Origin: an uncultured Prevotella sp.
Lineage (GTDB): Bacteria; Bacteroidota; Bacteroidia; Bacteroidales; Bacteroidaceae
Length of the DNA: 43,876 nucleotides
NCBI GenBank assembly: GCA_900540885.1
Contig: UQHJ01000016.1
Location: 1-43,876, forward strand
Direction of reading: 5' to 3'
Positions 7,946 to 18,290 of the stretch are shown here, in pieces. The notes under the pieces were generated by a model, which was given only the letters and a program-made list of their open reading frames with translations, was not told where the DNA came from and did no database searches. How positions within the stretch are numbered: the stretch's first letter is position 1; every line of letters starts with the position of its first letter. Made by a program: the position numbers and the translations under genes.

Positions 7946-10900
7946 ATGAAACGTTTGTTTGCACTTCTTCTCTTGATTCTTTCATTGGGAATGCAGCCTA
8001 TCATGGCAGCAGACGACCCAACATACACATACATCCAATTCTCGGGCAACGGGCGCACCGTCTTGCTCGACACTGATGGGGCACTCTCGGTAGTAAACGC
8101 TACCGAGAATGCCCCTTCTGGCTCTGGCTATCAATGGACGCTTGAAGCTGCGCCCAACACCACGACATCAGAAGTTGTACTCAAAAGCAAAGCGGGACAC
8201 TATGTGGTATACAACACAACGGATAAGTCCTTCATGACGACTACCGATGCCACCGCAGCCACTGCCTTTACGAAAAGTACTAACACGTATTACAGTGCTA
8301 CTACGGCTGGCAGCGACCGTTACGACCTCAGCATTAGCAGTCTAACGGGGAAAAACGCTTTGGCCGTGAAGAATGGACAACTCACCCTCGCCGTGACTAA
8401 TTCACGTTACAGCACGGTGCGTTTGGCCACGACTATTAGTGGCCCGAACGTTAACCCCATGGTTAGCACTGAGGGGAATGAACATTGGTATTACATGGAG
8501 CTGATTAGCAACGGCTCAGAATGCATAAAGGATGCCACCGATGGTAGCAAATTGCAAAAGACCAATACCCCTCAACTCAAATATCTGAGTGCTTACATGT
8601 GGAGCGTGTATGAGGCCAATGAGCAAGGCGATGTATACTTTAAGAGCAAGGCAGGACATTACATATATCAAGATGGTGATAAACAGTACGTAACCAGCGC
8701 AGAGAGCAACCGCAACAATCGTGGTCGTTACCAAATATGCGATGTGGCAGATCAAAACAACTATGCGGGCACTTACATTCTATATAACTCGACTACTGGC
8801 AAATATGTTATGCCCTACCAAAGTGGCAACCCCGATGTGGGCATAGGTTCTAATGTGAGTACATACGAGCGTATGCGCTTTATCGAGACCGACACGCGCT
8901 TGCTCACTCAGCCCCACGTCATTCAATTCACAGCACAAGGAGCACAGGCGCTTTACGATAGCAATACGAAAAACAACGTAACCGTCAAGACACCTACTGA
9001 TAACGACAATGCTGACGGCTACACTTGGCAATTCGAAGCCATTGCGGGCCAAACCGATGCCTATGCTTTGAAGAGCAAATTGGGTCACTATCTAAAATAT
9101 ACTGACAACGCGTTCAGTACTACGAGCAATGCTGACGAGGCCGTTGCCCTCCTCCCCCTTCGCAACGACTACGATCCTTACCATACGCGCATTTCCCTCA
9201 CCCTGGCCAACGATGCTACCAAGGCGATTGGCTATAAAGACAGTGTCCTCTATCTGAGCGATGCTGCTGCCTCGCTCTATACCGTTACGCGCATGGTAGA
9301 AAGTACAGCGCAGGTCGTTGGTACGGCATTGCCCAAGTTTTCTACCATCAACGAGACCTATTATTATAAACTCCAGTTTAAGGCCAACCACGCCGGCGAC
9401 GACCGCCTCACCCTCACCGCCAATGGCTATGACACACCGACAGTCAACACCGAGGCGAACCCTGCTAACAGTAATCAGAACTGGATACTGAAAACCGCAC
9501 TCAACCCTAAAGCCAAAGAGGGCGACTTCTACTTGCTCAACCAAATGGGCGAATACTTGTGTTACGATGGGTCGAAATTTGTCATTCGTCCACAATATAA
9601 CGAAAATACTACCACCATCTACCGCTTTATGCAAAACGACACGCAACCCACGTATTGGATGATTGACATGCCGCTCAACACAGGCACCACCCACACCATG
9701 GGTTTGCGCAACACGGACGTTTATAAGCTCAAAGAGTGTGAAGTCGTTTCGGACTACAACTACCTTTCGTTCAAACCCTCTACCTATGTAAGCGAATACA
9801 ATTACTTAGAGTTTACGGGTAACGGCCGCACCGCACTCTTCGAGAAGGACGGCACGCTCATAGCCGTAGCTACCACCGAGACGCAGCCCATAGGCGATGG
9901 TTACCAGTGGACGTACGAGACTGCAGAACAAAATGGCATTGTCGGGGGCATAGTCATCAAGAGCAAAGCTGGCCACTACGTTAAGTACGATACGACGACC
10001 AAGACCTTCAGCAGCGTTGCCAACAAGACCGATGCCTCTATCTTTGTACGCAGCGAGAACACCTACTACACAGCCACCGCTGGTGCTACGCGCTATAACT
10101 ATACGCTCTATGGCAACACCGACCCATACAATACACTCGGTGTGAAGAATGGTCAGCTACAATTGGTACGCCCCAACTCGCGCTATGCTGTGGTGCGCCG
10201 CACCACCTCGTTGCGCGGTGCTTTGTTCTGCCCCATGGTGAGCACTGACGACAAGCCGTATTACTATCACATCGACCTCCGCACCAATGGCGACGAACTG
10301 CTTTACGATGCCAACGACGGCGAAGTGTTGCAAAAGACTGCTGAGAACATTCTGCCCTTGAAGGAACTGCGTTGGAGCATTTACGAAGCCAACGACTTGG
10401 GCGACGTTTACATCAAGAGTTTCAAGGGACACTATATCTACTGCGATGGCACCGACCAACGCGTCACCGCCGACCCATCTGTGCGCGATGCTAAAGGCCG
10501 CTACAAGCTCTGCGATATTGCCGACAACACTGACTCTCGTTGCGACGGTCATTGGCTTATTTACAACTACGCAAGCAATAAGACAATGAAAGCCGGTGGC
10601 GTCAATGAAAACAAAGTGGTTACAAGTAATGACTACAGCCCCGCCAACCGCGTCCGTTTTACCAACCTTGGCGACACTATCTATCGCTACCTTTTATTCC
10701 CCGCTATGGGCATGAAGCCCCTGCTTATGGGATATAACGATAAGGGACAAGTACAACTACGCGCCCATACCATTAATAGCCAAGACGACCAACCCAGCCT
10801 CTATCAATGGCGCATTGACGGACTCAACATTGGCAATAAGGCGGGCTATTTCATCGCTTATAACGATAAAGACAAAACCTTCGGCGCAACGACCAACAAA

Positions 10901-13900
10901 GAAGAGGCTTATCAGTTTGAGTTTAGCCGCAACACTTACGAGAACAACGGCCTCGTGCGCGACAATCTGCTCAGCACCGATGAGCAGCATGCCCTTTGCA
11001 TCGACGAGGACGGCAACCTCTCTTGGGGACAACCCAACACGCGCTACAGTGTGGCCCACTTCCGTTCCTTTCCACTCGCCCCGAAGTTGCCCGTTAGTTC
11101 GGCTAATGGCGTGCATTACCAACTCTACTACTTACAGACGCAAAGCGGCAGTCACTATAACTATACGCTCAATGCTGACAACACGCAGCTTTCGTTGCAA
11201 CCCGCAGCCACCGACGACTTGCGCCAACTCTGGGTGTTTGTGAACGACGGCCGAGGCACAGGCGACTACTATCTGCAGAGCGCCTATAACCGTGCTTTCT
11301 TAAAATACGATGCCACGGCCGAGGCTGGTCAGCAATTCGCTGCTACGACCAACATTGCCGAAGCTACTCATGTGCGCTTAGTCGAGAGCAACACACAACC
11401 CAACTATTGGCAATTGCAACTCGTAGGAGCTGGCGAAGGAAGCAACATCATTACGCACAATTACACCAATACTACAGGGACCTTTGCCCTCACCACACCT
11501 AACAACGGCAACAACTTTGTCAACCTCATTGCAGCTGACATTACGCCCGATTTTTATGATGAAGATGGCGGTTCCTATCGCAACCTCCTGTTGAATGAAT
11601 TAGACACGCCCTTACAACTTGTGGCGCAAGAGGACGGCCGCGTAACGACCGAAGACGTTAGCAGCACCAATACCGACCACAATAGTTGGAAGAACGTAGG
11701 CTCTCGCGAAGACTTTGTCCTACGCAATGCCAATGGCAAATACCTCACTACCGATAGCGAAGGCGCTGTCATCCTTACCGACAAGGAGGCTGAGGCTACC
11801 CACTTCTTCCTTTGGTTCAACCACTCCACAGCCGATGGTTACCTCACTTGGATGTTTGGTCAACTGCCTGCCGACGGACAAGTGCCCACCGTGCCCAACC
11901 TCTGCTTGGGCTACGATGAGGCGACCAAGAGCGTGAAGTTGCTGCCTTTCAGCACTTATATCACCGACAAGAAGCATACGCTCTGCTTTACTTTCTCTGC
12001 CCCCACAAGTCCGGCCTTAACTACCGATGGATTGACGGGCAAGAACTTCTACTACTTTGTTCACTTCGACAAGTTGGGCAACTCTTACATGAGCGACGGC
12101 GACGGCACCAGTGTCGATGCTATTGTAGAAGGCAAACGCAACGTCAACGACCAAATGTGGGCCTTTGTGGGCCCGAGCAAGGAGGACTTCGTGGTGATGA
12201 GTAAAGATAAGTATTACCTCTACTTCAATTCGACGAAAAAGACCTTCGACGTGACGCACGACCTTTCACTGGCGGCTCACTTCAGTGCCACTTATCGTGC
12301 CAACGTTGATCGTTATACCTTCACGCTCATTGGCGGAACAGGCACAGAGCGCTACACCGGTTGGCTACTCGCCAAGAGCGGCTACACCTCCAAACTTACA
12401 CTCAACACCGAAGCGAACATGACGAATAATGCGGCCCTCTACTACTTGCGCTTTGAAGATATTGCCCAACCGGAGGACTACTCTGACTACGAGATCCGTC
12501 CCAAGCGCTCTTGGTTTGTCAAGTTGGCGCACGAGGCACAGACGTCCCCAATGACAGGTTTCATTCAGCGCGATGAAGAGGGCTGGACGGTCAATCCCTA
12601 CACCAAGCGCTTGATGCAAAAGACGAGTACGTACACCATTACGCACTACCTCAAGTGTCAATCTACACACGACCTTTACGTACCGACGTGTATGGTTGGT
12701 TCGGCCTCAACGCGTTCACGTGCCTACCAGCGTTGGTATAATTATAAGACGGACGAGGCCGTAAGTGACTCCGTACTCTACCTTGGCATCAATAGTAGCC
12801 GTAAGTATAGCAACGGACTCGTTGTGGGCGACCGCCTCAACTTCAATGGAGGCTACGGCAGCTTCGTTGGTCACTGCGTGACGTTCCAAATGCCTGAGAA
12901 CGTGCCCGATGATTGGGAATACATCTTAGGAGCTGACCTAACGACCTATACCGACTTTGTCGACTACTTTGGCGACAATGGCAATCCACTCTATACGGGC
13001 GAGGTAACCAACGACATAGTCGTGCCTACCGACCAAGACTTAATCGAACCGACCGTGACGGGCCGCAACATATTTGTCATTCGTAATGCACGCGCCATTG
13101 CCAACCAACTACTCAACTATCGCGAGGGGAGCAAACATTGGTTGGAAGAGAAGACAATTACGTTTCCACGCAAGAAGGTGACGCTCAACCTCTCTACCGT
13201 CAACCTCGATATGCAAAAGTCCGACTACTGGTTCTACAAGGCGGCTACAGCAGCTGAGGAAAACCTTCAAAATGCGGTGAGCAATGGCGGAACGTTGGAC
13301 ATTGAGATATACGATCCGCTCGGCACGGGTATCACGAGTATGGGCTTCCAGGCCAATGGTTTGTCACCAGCTTCTGAGCGTGCCATTGGTTTCAAATACC
13401 CTGGCGACCCCGATGGCTTTGGCACAGGGGAAGCCAATGCTGACCAATGCGAACTCAGGGTATATGGACGTACCAGTGACAACATACGCTATCAAATAGC
13501 CAAGTTCACCCTCAAGTTCGAAAACGATTTCGAACCCATTCTCTACACCGAAGTAATTGGTAAGAAGGCTGACGGTTCGTTTAAGTCCGACCGTTCCCCC
13601 GAAGCATTACAAGCCTTGACGGGAAATCCCGTGGCCACCATTACCTTCGACCCCGACCTGTACGACACCTTCCTCACGCCACCTGTGGGTACCAACACTT
13701 CCCTTTCTGACAACGGTCAAGGTGACGGAGCAAATACTACTTATAGCCGCTGTTACCGCTATCCCTTCAACTACGACAACACTTCATACTGCTTTGCCCC
13801 TGTGACTAAAATCTCCGACCAATGTACGTGGGGTAACTACACCATTTCGAAGATATTCGACAGTGCCGACAACCGTGGTAACTTCTATCCTATTAAGAGG

Positions 13901-16900
13901 TTCTACGAAGACTTCTATGGCCCAGAGGCCTACGATGACACTAACGCAGCCTTTCTCTACATCGATGCTTCCGACCTTCCTGGTCAGGTAGCTTCAATCG
14001 ACTTTTCAGGTCAGGCCTGTACGGGTTCGCGCCTTTACGTGTCGGCTTGGATGAGTAGTCCCGACCGCAACAAGGAGTCGCCCGCCAACGTAGTGTTCCG
14101 CGTAGAAGGCATTACCGAGAGTGGCGATGTCAACACGCTCTATAGTTACTGCCCCGGTGCTATCTTAGGTCAAGCACGTGATCGTACAGGCAAAACGATT
14201 AATAACAACATTGATAACAACAACATCGGTCTGTGGCAACAAGTGTTCTTCAGCTTTATCAACAAGAGTACTATCCCCTACACACGATATCGCTTGACGA
14301 TTGACAATGCTTGTACCAACACGCGCGGTGGCGACATCTTGATTGACGATATTGAAGTATTCTCACTCAAGCCTTCTGTGCAGTTGGAGCGCAGCACGCC
14401 TGTTTGTAGTCAACAGATTACATTGGCTAAGATGACGGCCGACTTTGATGTGATTTTGCAACAATTGGACTTGACCGAGAATGAGGACTTGGCCAACGGC
14501 AACCCCAATATGTGGTACTGCCTACTCGACAAGGCCCTCTACGACAAGGAGTTGACGGCTAAAGCCACCGACCCCTCTAACTACACTCCTTCTACCACCG
14601 ACGTAAGGCGCGCCTTTACAACGGCCTTAGTGGGCGACCCTGCGGTGACAACAGGTCCGGAACGTGCTTTCCGCTACATTGAGTTCACCACCCACTTTAA
14701 TAACGATGCCTTACTGCCGCCCTACGACTATGCCAAGGCACTGCATGGCATGAATGCGCAACGCTTTAAGGAAACATCTGGTGCGGGTGATCGCCACTTT
14801 ATCATTAGCGATAAGTTTAAGGGGGCAAATCTTCAGCCGAGACACGAATATTACATTCTGTTTAAGCCGCGCTTCTCGTCCGACCCTATTACGATTAACA
14901 ATGCAGTCAATGCCTTCGAACTGGGTACGGACTGCTGCATTATGAGCACTTTCCGTACGGGGTCTGCCATTACCGTAGTGGAAGACGGTGATGACGATAC
15001 GGCTATCGACAATGAAGTACAAACTTGTGCGGACAAGAGTGTGGCACTCAGCGTGAAGCAAAATGGCACGGCCGACGACGGCACAGAGCCTGAACGCTTG
15101 ACACAATACGACTGGTGGCGCGATTACGTGGCTGGAGCTTTCACACAGATATATGTCAATACGGCCAACCGTACGTGGCGAGTTATCGATAAGCACGAAG
15201 CCCCCATATCGACCGAAATCACGCTGCGCGAAGCGTTGATGACGTTCCGCCACTTCTACCCTACGGCTACGACTGTAGCGGCAGCGAAACCTCAAAGTGA
15301 CGATGCGTTCGTCTTGACGCAACCGATCATTGACGTGCTCCTGCAACTCACACAAAACACATCAAACAGTGTGGCACCTTTGCTCTTGCTCAACAATACG
15401 TGTAACGTATTCATACCTGTGGCTACGACTCAAGGAGAGATAGAGTACGTTACAGTCATTCCTATTGACCATACCAATGCCGACGGCAACGTGCAGTACT
15501 GCTACGACCCTGAACGAATTAGTATCTTGGTCAGTGGCAAAGCGCCACAGATCTTTGACGGACTGAATGGGGCGACTGACACTTACCCCGACCACTTAAC
15601 GAACGTGCCTATACGCACCAGTCTGGCAGCCGTAAGCGAGGTAAGAGAACAGAGTGCAAAAACCGCCATCGCCCCCAACAACGTGCTGCGAATCCCCCTA
15701 CGCAGTATGCGTACAATCACCAATGGAGCATTGGGTATGCAACACATTCTCCCCTCTGACAGCGACCTGGGAGATGTCTACATCACTGCCACCAACGACT
15801 CTGCCATGGAGGTATACAACATCTTTGCTGATAAGGTGGAAGGATTTCGCACTGTGGGACATGTAAAGGAACTTAAAGCTCTCTCGGCCAACCCAACGGA
15901 GGCGCATGCCGACATTTACTTCCTCAACGACTTCCGTCCGCGCGAGGGTTACACTTATACGCTGCGCATTGACTTCCGCGAACGCTTTGCCGCTGACGAT
16001 GCTACAGTGTCAACGGCTTGCGACGGTACACTCTTGTTCGACCTCATCATCGTACCGCAGTATGAAGTATGGACAGGTGCTGCAGGTAATACGGACTGGA
16101 CGAACGATGCCAACTGGGCACGTGCCGATCGCACGGAACTGCTTCGCGATGCGACCGATGCCCCCGACTACGTGACAAATGCGGAGAATGGTACGGCACA
16201 AGGTTTTGCCCCAATGTCGCACACCTACGTGATCGTTACGCCACAGGCGAATGGCCCCTTGCTCTACGCTACGGATTACAGCAGCGCGAAGGGCAATAAT
16301 TTTGTTCACTTCATCGAACACGAAGGTGATCAGCGCACTGCTACGCCCGACATTGAGTACCACCTCTTGACGCAAAAGCAAGCTACGGAGGGCGGCTTCA
16401 ACCCTTGCAGTCGCTACGGAACCTATCAGGCTAACAACCTTGTGTTGCAATCGGGCAGCGAACTCCTCCACCCCGAACGCTTGACTTATACGCAAGCGTG
16501 GGTAGAATACGCGCTCACTCCTGGCCGTTGGTACACCTTAGGTTCGCCCTTGCAGCATACCTACGCAGGCGATTGGTACGCGCCCACTGACAATGCGCAG
16601 CAACTCACGCCTTACTTCGACGACGTAACGTTCAACACGACTGACTACAACCGCTTTGCGCCAGCCGTTTACCAACGCAGTTGGGACAAGGCCAACTCCT
16701 GGCTCTACTACCTCGAACCTTACTCGGCCGACGCACCGCAACAGGCTGCCGTTAAGAATAAGGACGTTTACCAAGCCATCGCATGGAGCAAAACCTTTAA
16801 CGATGTGCAAACGCCTTATGGCGTAGGTGGTTTCTCGGTGAAGGTGAATGCAAAGGGTGCTTCAAATACTTATACGAAGTCGCTCTTCCGCCTGCCGAAG

Positions 16901-18058
16901 GAGGACACCAAATTTGGTTACTACACTACGGCGCAAGCTACTGATGGTAAGGAGTACACTGTTGACCGCACGAAGAGTCATCGCCTTATCGCTGACCAGC
17001 TGAACGAGGCGAGTCACACGATTACGCAGACGCTCACGAATCAGAACACGGCTAACGCTTACTTCTTAGTGAGCAACCCATTTACGTGCGGACTCGACAT
17101 GAACCAGTTCTTCAATGAGAATGCCCTTGTGCTCGAAGGTGCAAAGTATTGGTTGCTCACGGCTGACGGACAGTTGGGCGTGATGCAGAATGCTGACGAT
17201 AAGCAGTGGATAACTGTCAATGATGCCACGGCCACAACGGCTCAAGGCGTCCTCGCTCCAGGTCAAGGTTTCTTTGTGAAAGCTGCTCGCCCCACGGGTA
17301 GTCTCTCGCTCAGCTTTACGGCAGACATGATGACGAGTGCCAAGGCCGTAGGTAGCACCCTACGCGCTCCGGCTCGCCGCCAACCGTTAGGTGGTTCGCT
17401 ACGCACCTTGCGCATTCGTGCCGCTCGAGGTGGACTGCGAAGTGAAGCTATTGTCGTGAAAGACACCGAGGCCAACAACGACTACCAACCGTCTGAAGAT
17501 CTCGAAGCGCTCGTTGACAATGCTTTGGCCGATGTGCCGACGGTTTATACCTTGGCGGGTACGCAGGCCAGCACAATCAACCGTCGCCACACGATGTTCC
17601 GCGTTCCCTTAGGCATTCTGAGCAATAGTGATGCACCGACGCGCCTCACCTTCATGGGGCTGAATGAGTTCAACGAAACGCTCTCGCTACTCGACGAACA
17701 AACGGGACTCGTCACACCGCTCACGCTCAGTACGGGAGCAAAGACGGATAGCGTATCGTTGGAGGTGTCAGGCAATGCAGTAGGTCGTTACTACATCTTG
17801 TCTTCGGCCGAACCTACGCCTGACGACTTGGCTTCGCTCACGCGTCCGCTAATTCAAGTTGACAATCAGCGCCTCGTCATCACCTCCTCACCCGCTCACC
17901 CTTTGACGCACGTCGAAGTGGTCGATGCCGCTGGCCGTGTGCTTTACCAGATGAAGCCTTTCACCTCTTCGCTCCGTCTCAAACTGCCACAAGGCATCTA
18001 CGTAGTCGAAGCACGCACCGACGAGGGCAAAACGGTGAACAAGGTGACGATGCCGTAA
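7946..18058 (+). CDS. Giant T9SS-secreted protein with lectin-like tandem modules
   Basis: A 3,370-residue surface or secreted protein. A Sec signal peptide (MKRLFALLLLILSLGMQPIM, cleavage near AADD) comes first. Residues about 30-1530 hold ten modules of about 150 residues. Each has an aromatic W near a WxxE/WxF motif (about residues 61, 217, 359, 511, 652, 809, 953, 1095, 1247, 1404) followed by a phrase like LKSKAGHYVVY. This is a beta-trefoil/ricin-like look and suggests carbohydrate binding. Modules 1-4 and 5-8 are a duplicated block (offset about 591 residues). About 1970-2140 resembles a jelly-roll carbohydrate-binding domain (ending GGDILIDDIEVF). The last 69 residues (DAAGRVLYQMK, LPQGIYVVEARTDEGKTVNK) form a type A T9SS sorting tail. 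It follows four fimbrial genes, as the T9SS-tailed Mfa5 does in the P. gingivalis mfa locus, so a fimbria-associated adhesin role is inferred. No vWA domain was seen. Function unproven. Confidence 0.8.
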   Translation: MKRLFALLLLILSLGMQPIMAADDPTYTYIQFSGNGRTVLLDTDGALSVVNATENAPSGSGYQWTLEAAPNTTTSEVVLKSKAGHYVVYNTTDKSFMTTTDATAATAFTKSTNTYYSATTAGSDRYDLSISSLTGKNALAVKNGQLTLAVTNSRYSTVRLATTISGPNVNPMVSTEGNEHWYYMELISNGSECIKDATDGSKLQKTNTPQLKYLSAYMWSVYEANEQGDVYFKSKAGHYIYQDGDKQYVTSAESNRNNRGRYQICDVADQNNYAGTYILYNSTTGKYVMPYQSGNPDVGIGSNVSTYERMRFIETDTRLLTQPHVIQFTAQGAQALYDSNTKNNVTVKTPTDNDNADGYTWQFEAIAGQTDAYALKSKLGHYLKYTDNAFSTTSNADEAVALLPLRNDYDPYHTRISLTLANDATKAIGYKDSVLYLSDAAASLYTVTRMVESTAQVVGTALPKFSTINETYYYKLQFKANHAGDDRLTLTANGYDTPTVNTEANPANSNQNWILKTALNPKAKEGDFYLLNQMGEYLCYDGSKFVIRPQYNENTTTIYRFMQNDTQPTYWMIDMPLNTGTTHTMGLRNTDVYKLKECEVVSDYNYLSFKPSTYVSEYNYLEFTGNGRTALFEKDGTLIAVATTETQPIGDGYQWTYETAEQNGIVGGIVIKSKAGHYVKYDTTTKTFSSVANKTDASIFVRSENTYYTATAGATRYNYTLYGNTDPYNTLGVKNGQLQLVRPNSRYAVVRRTTSLRGALFCPMVSTDDKPYYYHIDLRTNGDELLYDANDGEVLQKTAENILPLKELRWSIYEANDLGDVYIKSFKGHYIYCDGTDQRVTADPSVRDAKGRYKLCDIADNTDSRCDGHWLIYNYASNKTMKAGGVNENKVVTSNDYSPANRVRFTNLGDTIYRYLLFPAMGMKPLLMGYNDKGQVQLRAHTINSQDDQPSLYQWRIDGLNIGNKAGYFIAYNDKDKTFGATTNKEEAYQFEFSRNTYENNGLVRDNLLSTDEQHALCIDEDGNLSWGQPNTRYSVAHFRSFPLAPKLPVSSANGVHYQLYYLQTQSGSHYNYTLNADNTQLSLQPAATDDLRQLWVFVNDGRGTGDYYLQSAYNRAFLKYDATAEAGQQFAATTNIAEATHVRLVESNTQPNYWQLQLVGAGEGSNIITHNYTNTTGTFALTTPNNGNNFVNLIAADITPDFYDEDGGSYRNLLLNELDTPLQLVAQEDGRVTTEDVSSTNTDHNSWKNVGSREDFVLRNANGKYLTTDSEGAVILTDKEAEATHFFLWFNHSTADGYLTWMFGQLPADGQVPTVPNLCLGYDEATKSVKLLPFSTYITDKKHTLCFTFSAPTSPALTTDGLTGKNFYYFVHFDKLGNSYMSDGDGTSVDAIVEGKRNVNDQMWAFVGPSKEDFVVMSKDKYYLYFNSTKKTFDVTHDLSLAAHFSATYRANVDRYTFTLIGGTGTERYTGWLLAKSGYTSKLTLNTEANMTNNAALYYLRFEDIAQPEDYSDYEIRPKRSWFVKLAHEAQTSPMTGFIQRDEEGWTVNPYTKRLMQKTSTYTITHYLKCQSTHDLYVPTCMVGSASTRSRAYQRWYNYKTDEAVSDSVLYLGINSSRKYSNGLVVGDRLNFNGGYGSFVGHCVTFQMPENVPDDWEYILGADLTTYTDFVDYFGDNGNPLYTGEVTNDIVVPTDQDLIEPTVTGRNIFVIRNARAIANQLLNYREGSKHWLEEKTITFPRKKVTLNLSTVNLDMQKSDYWFYKAATAAEENLQNAVSNGGTLDIEIYDPLGTGITSMGFQANGLSPASERAIGFKYPGDPDGFGTGEANADQCELRVYGRTSDNIRYQIAKFTLKFENDFEPILYTEVIGKKADGSFKSDRSPEALQALTGNPVATITFDPDLYDTFLTPPVGTNTSLSDNGQGDGANTTYSRCYRYPFNYDNTSYCFAPVTKISDQCTWGNYTISKIFDSADNRGNFYPIKRFYEDFYGPEAYDDTNAAFLYIDASDLPGQVASIDFSGQACTGSRLYVSAWMSSPDRNKESPANVVFRVEGITESGDVNTLYSYCPGAILGQARDRTGKTINNNIDNNNIGLWQQVFFSFINKSTIPYTRYRLTIDNACTNTRGGDILIDDIEVFSLKPSVQLERSTPVCSQQITLAKMTADFDVILQQLDLTENEDLANGNPNMWYCLLDKALYDKELTAKATDPSNYTPSTTDVRRAFTTALVGDPAVTTGPERAFRYIEFTTHFNNDALLPPYDYAKALHGMNAQRFKETSGAGDRHFIISDKFKGANLQPRHEYYILFKPRFSSDPITINNAVNAFELGTDCCIMSTFRTGSAITVVEDGDDDTAIDNEVQTCADKSVALSVKQNGTADDGTEPERLTQYDWWRDYVAGAFTQIYVNTANRTWRVIDKHEAPISTEITLREALMTFRHFYPTATTVAAAKPQSDDAFVLTQPIIDVLLQLTQNTSNSVAPLLLLNNTCNVFIPVATTQGEIEYVTVIPIDHTNADGNVQYCYDPERISILVSGKAPQIFDGLNGATDTYPDHLTNVPIRTSLAAVSEVREQSAKTAIAPNNVLRIPLRSMRTITNGALGMQHILPSDSDLGDVYITATNDSAMEVYNIFADKVEGFRTVGHVKELKALSANPTEAHADIYFLNDFRPREGYTYTLRIDFRERFAADDATVSTACDGTLLFDLIIVPQYEVWTGAAGNTDWTNDANWARADRTELLRDATDAPDYVTNAENGTAQGFAPMSHTYVIVTPQANGPLLYATDYSSAKGNNFVHFIEHEGDQRTATPDIEYHLLTQKQATEGGFNPCSRYGTYQANNLVLQSGSELLHPERLTYTQAWVEYALTPGRWYTLGSPLQHTYAGDWYAPTDNAQQLTPYFDDVTFNTTDYNRFAPAVYQRSWDKANSWLYYLEPYSADAPQQAAVKNKDVYQAIAWSKTFNDVQTPYGVGGFSVKVNAKGASNTYTKSLFRLPKEDTKFGYYTTAQATDGKEYTVDRTKSHRLIADQLNEASHTITQTLTNQNTANAYFLVSNPFTCGLDMNQFFNENALVLEGAKYWLLTADGQLGVMQNADDKQWITVNDATATTAQGVLAPGQGFFVKAARPTGSLSLSFTADMMTSAKAVGSTLRAPARRQPLGGSLRTLRIRAARGGLRSEAIVVKDTEANNDYQPSEDLEALVDNALADVPTVYTLAGTQASTINRRHTMFRVPLGILSNSDAPTRLTFMGLNEFNETLSLLDEQTGLVTPLTLSTGAKTDSVSLEVSGNAVGRYYILSSAEPTPDDLASLTRPLIQVDNQRLVITSSPAHPLTHVEVVDAAGRVLYQMKPFTSSLRLKLPQGIYVVEARTDEGKTVNKVTMP

Positions 18059-18062
18059 CTGG

Positions 18063-18253
18063 TTAATGTGCAAATGTGAGAATGCCTTGTGAATGTGCAA
18101 ATGTGAGAATGTGCAAATGTGCAAATGGTTGCCTTTACTTACTGAGTTAAAGATTGAAGACTAAGTAAGTGTTCATAAAGACTCAGCAAGTAAATGTGAC
18201 CATTTGCACATTCTCACATTCTCACATTTGCACATTCTCACATTTGCACATTA
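18063..18253. repeat. Inverted array of TGTGCAAATG / TGTGAGAAT words
   Basis: Rightward words (TTAATGTGCAAATGTGAGAA) at 18063-18127 face leftward words (CATTTGCACATTCTCACATT) at 18200-18253 across about 70 bp. They lie downstream of the giant gene and abut the promoter of the next gene. In fact the last leftward word supplies the TTTG of the -33 element. Confidence 0.85.
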
Positions 18254-18272
18254 AATAAATATCGTACATTTG
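18243..18272 (+). promoter_or_regulatory. Bacteroidetes-type promoter (TTTG-N18-TACATTTG)
   Basis: TTTG at 18243-18246 and TACATTTG at 18265-18272 match the -33/-7 consensus of Bacteroidetes housekeeping promoters with 18 bp spacing. The expected transcript starts about 18279, just upstream of the ATG at 18291. This shows that the in-frame TTG at 18270 is promoter sequence, not a start codon. Confidence 0.65.
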
Positions 18273-18290
18273 CAGCAAAACAATCTCATT

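Noticed and set aside
14711..15355. Long antisense frames inside the giant gene (also 9092-9694 and 16010-16495)
   Set aside because: They are shadows of a strong coding frame, with no signal peptide, motif or start context.
18270..18290. TTG start extending the AAA-ATPase protein by seven residues
   Set aside because: The TTG is the end of the TACATTTG promoter element, so the transcript begins after it.
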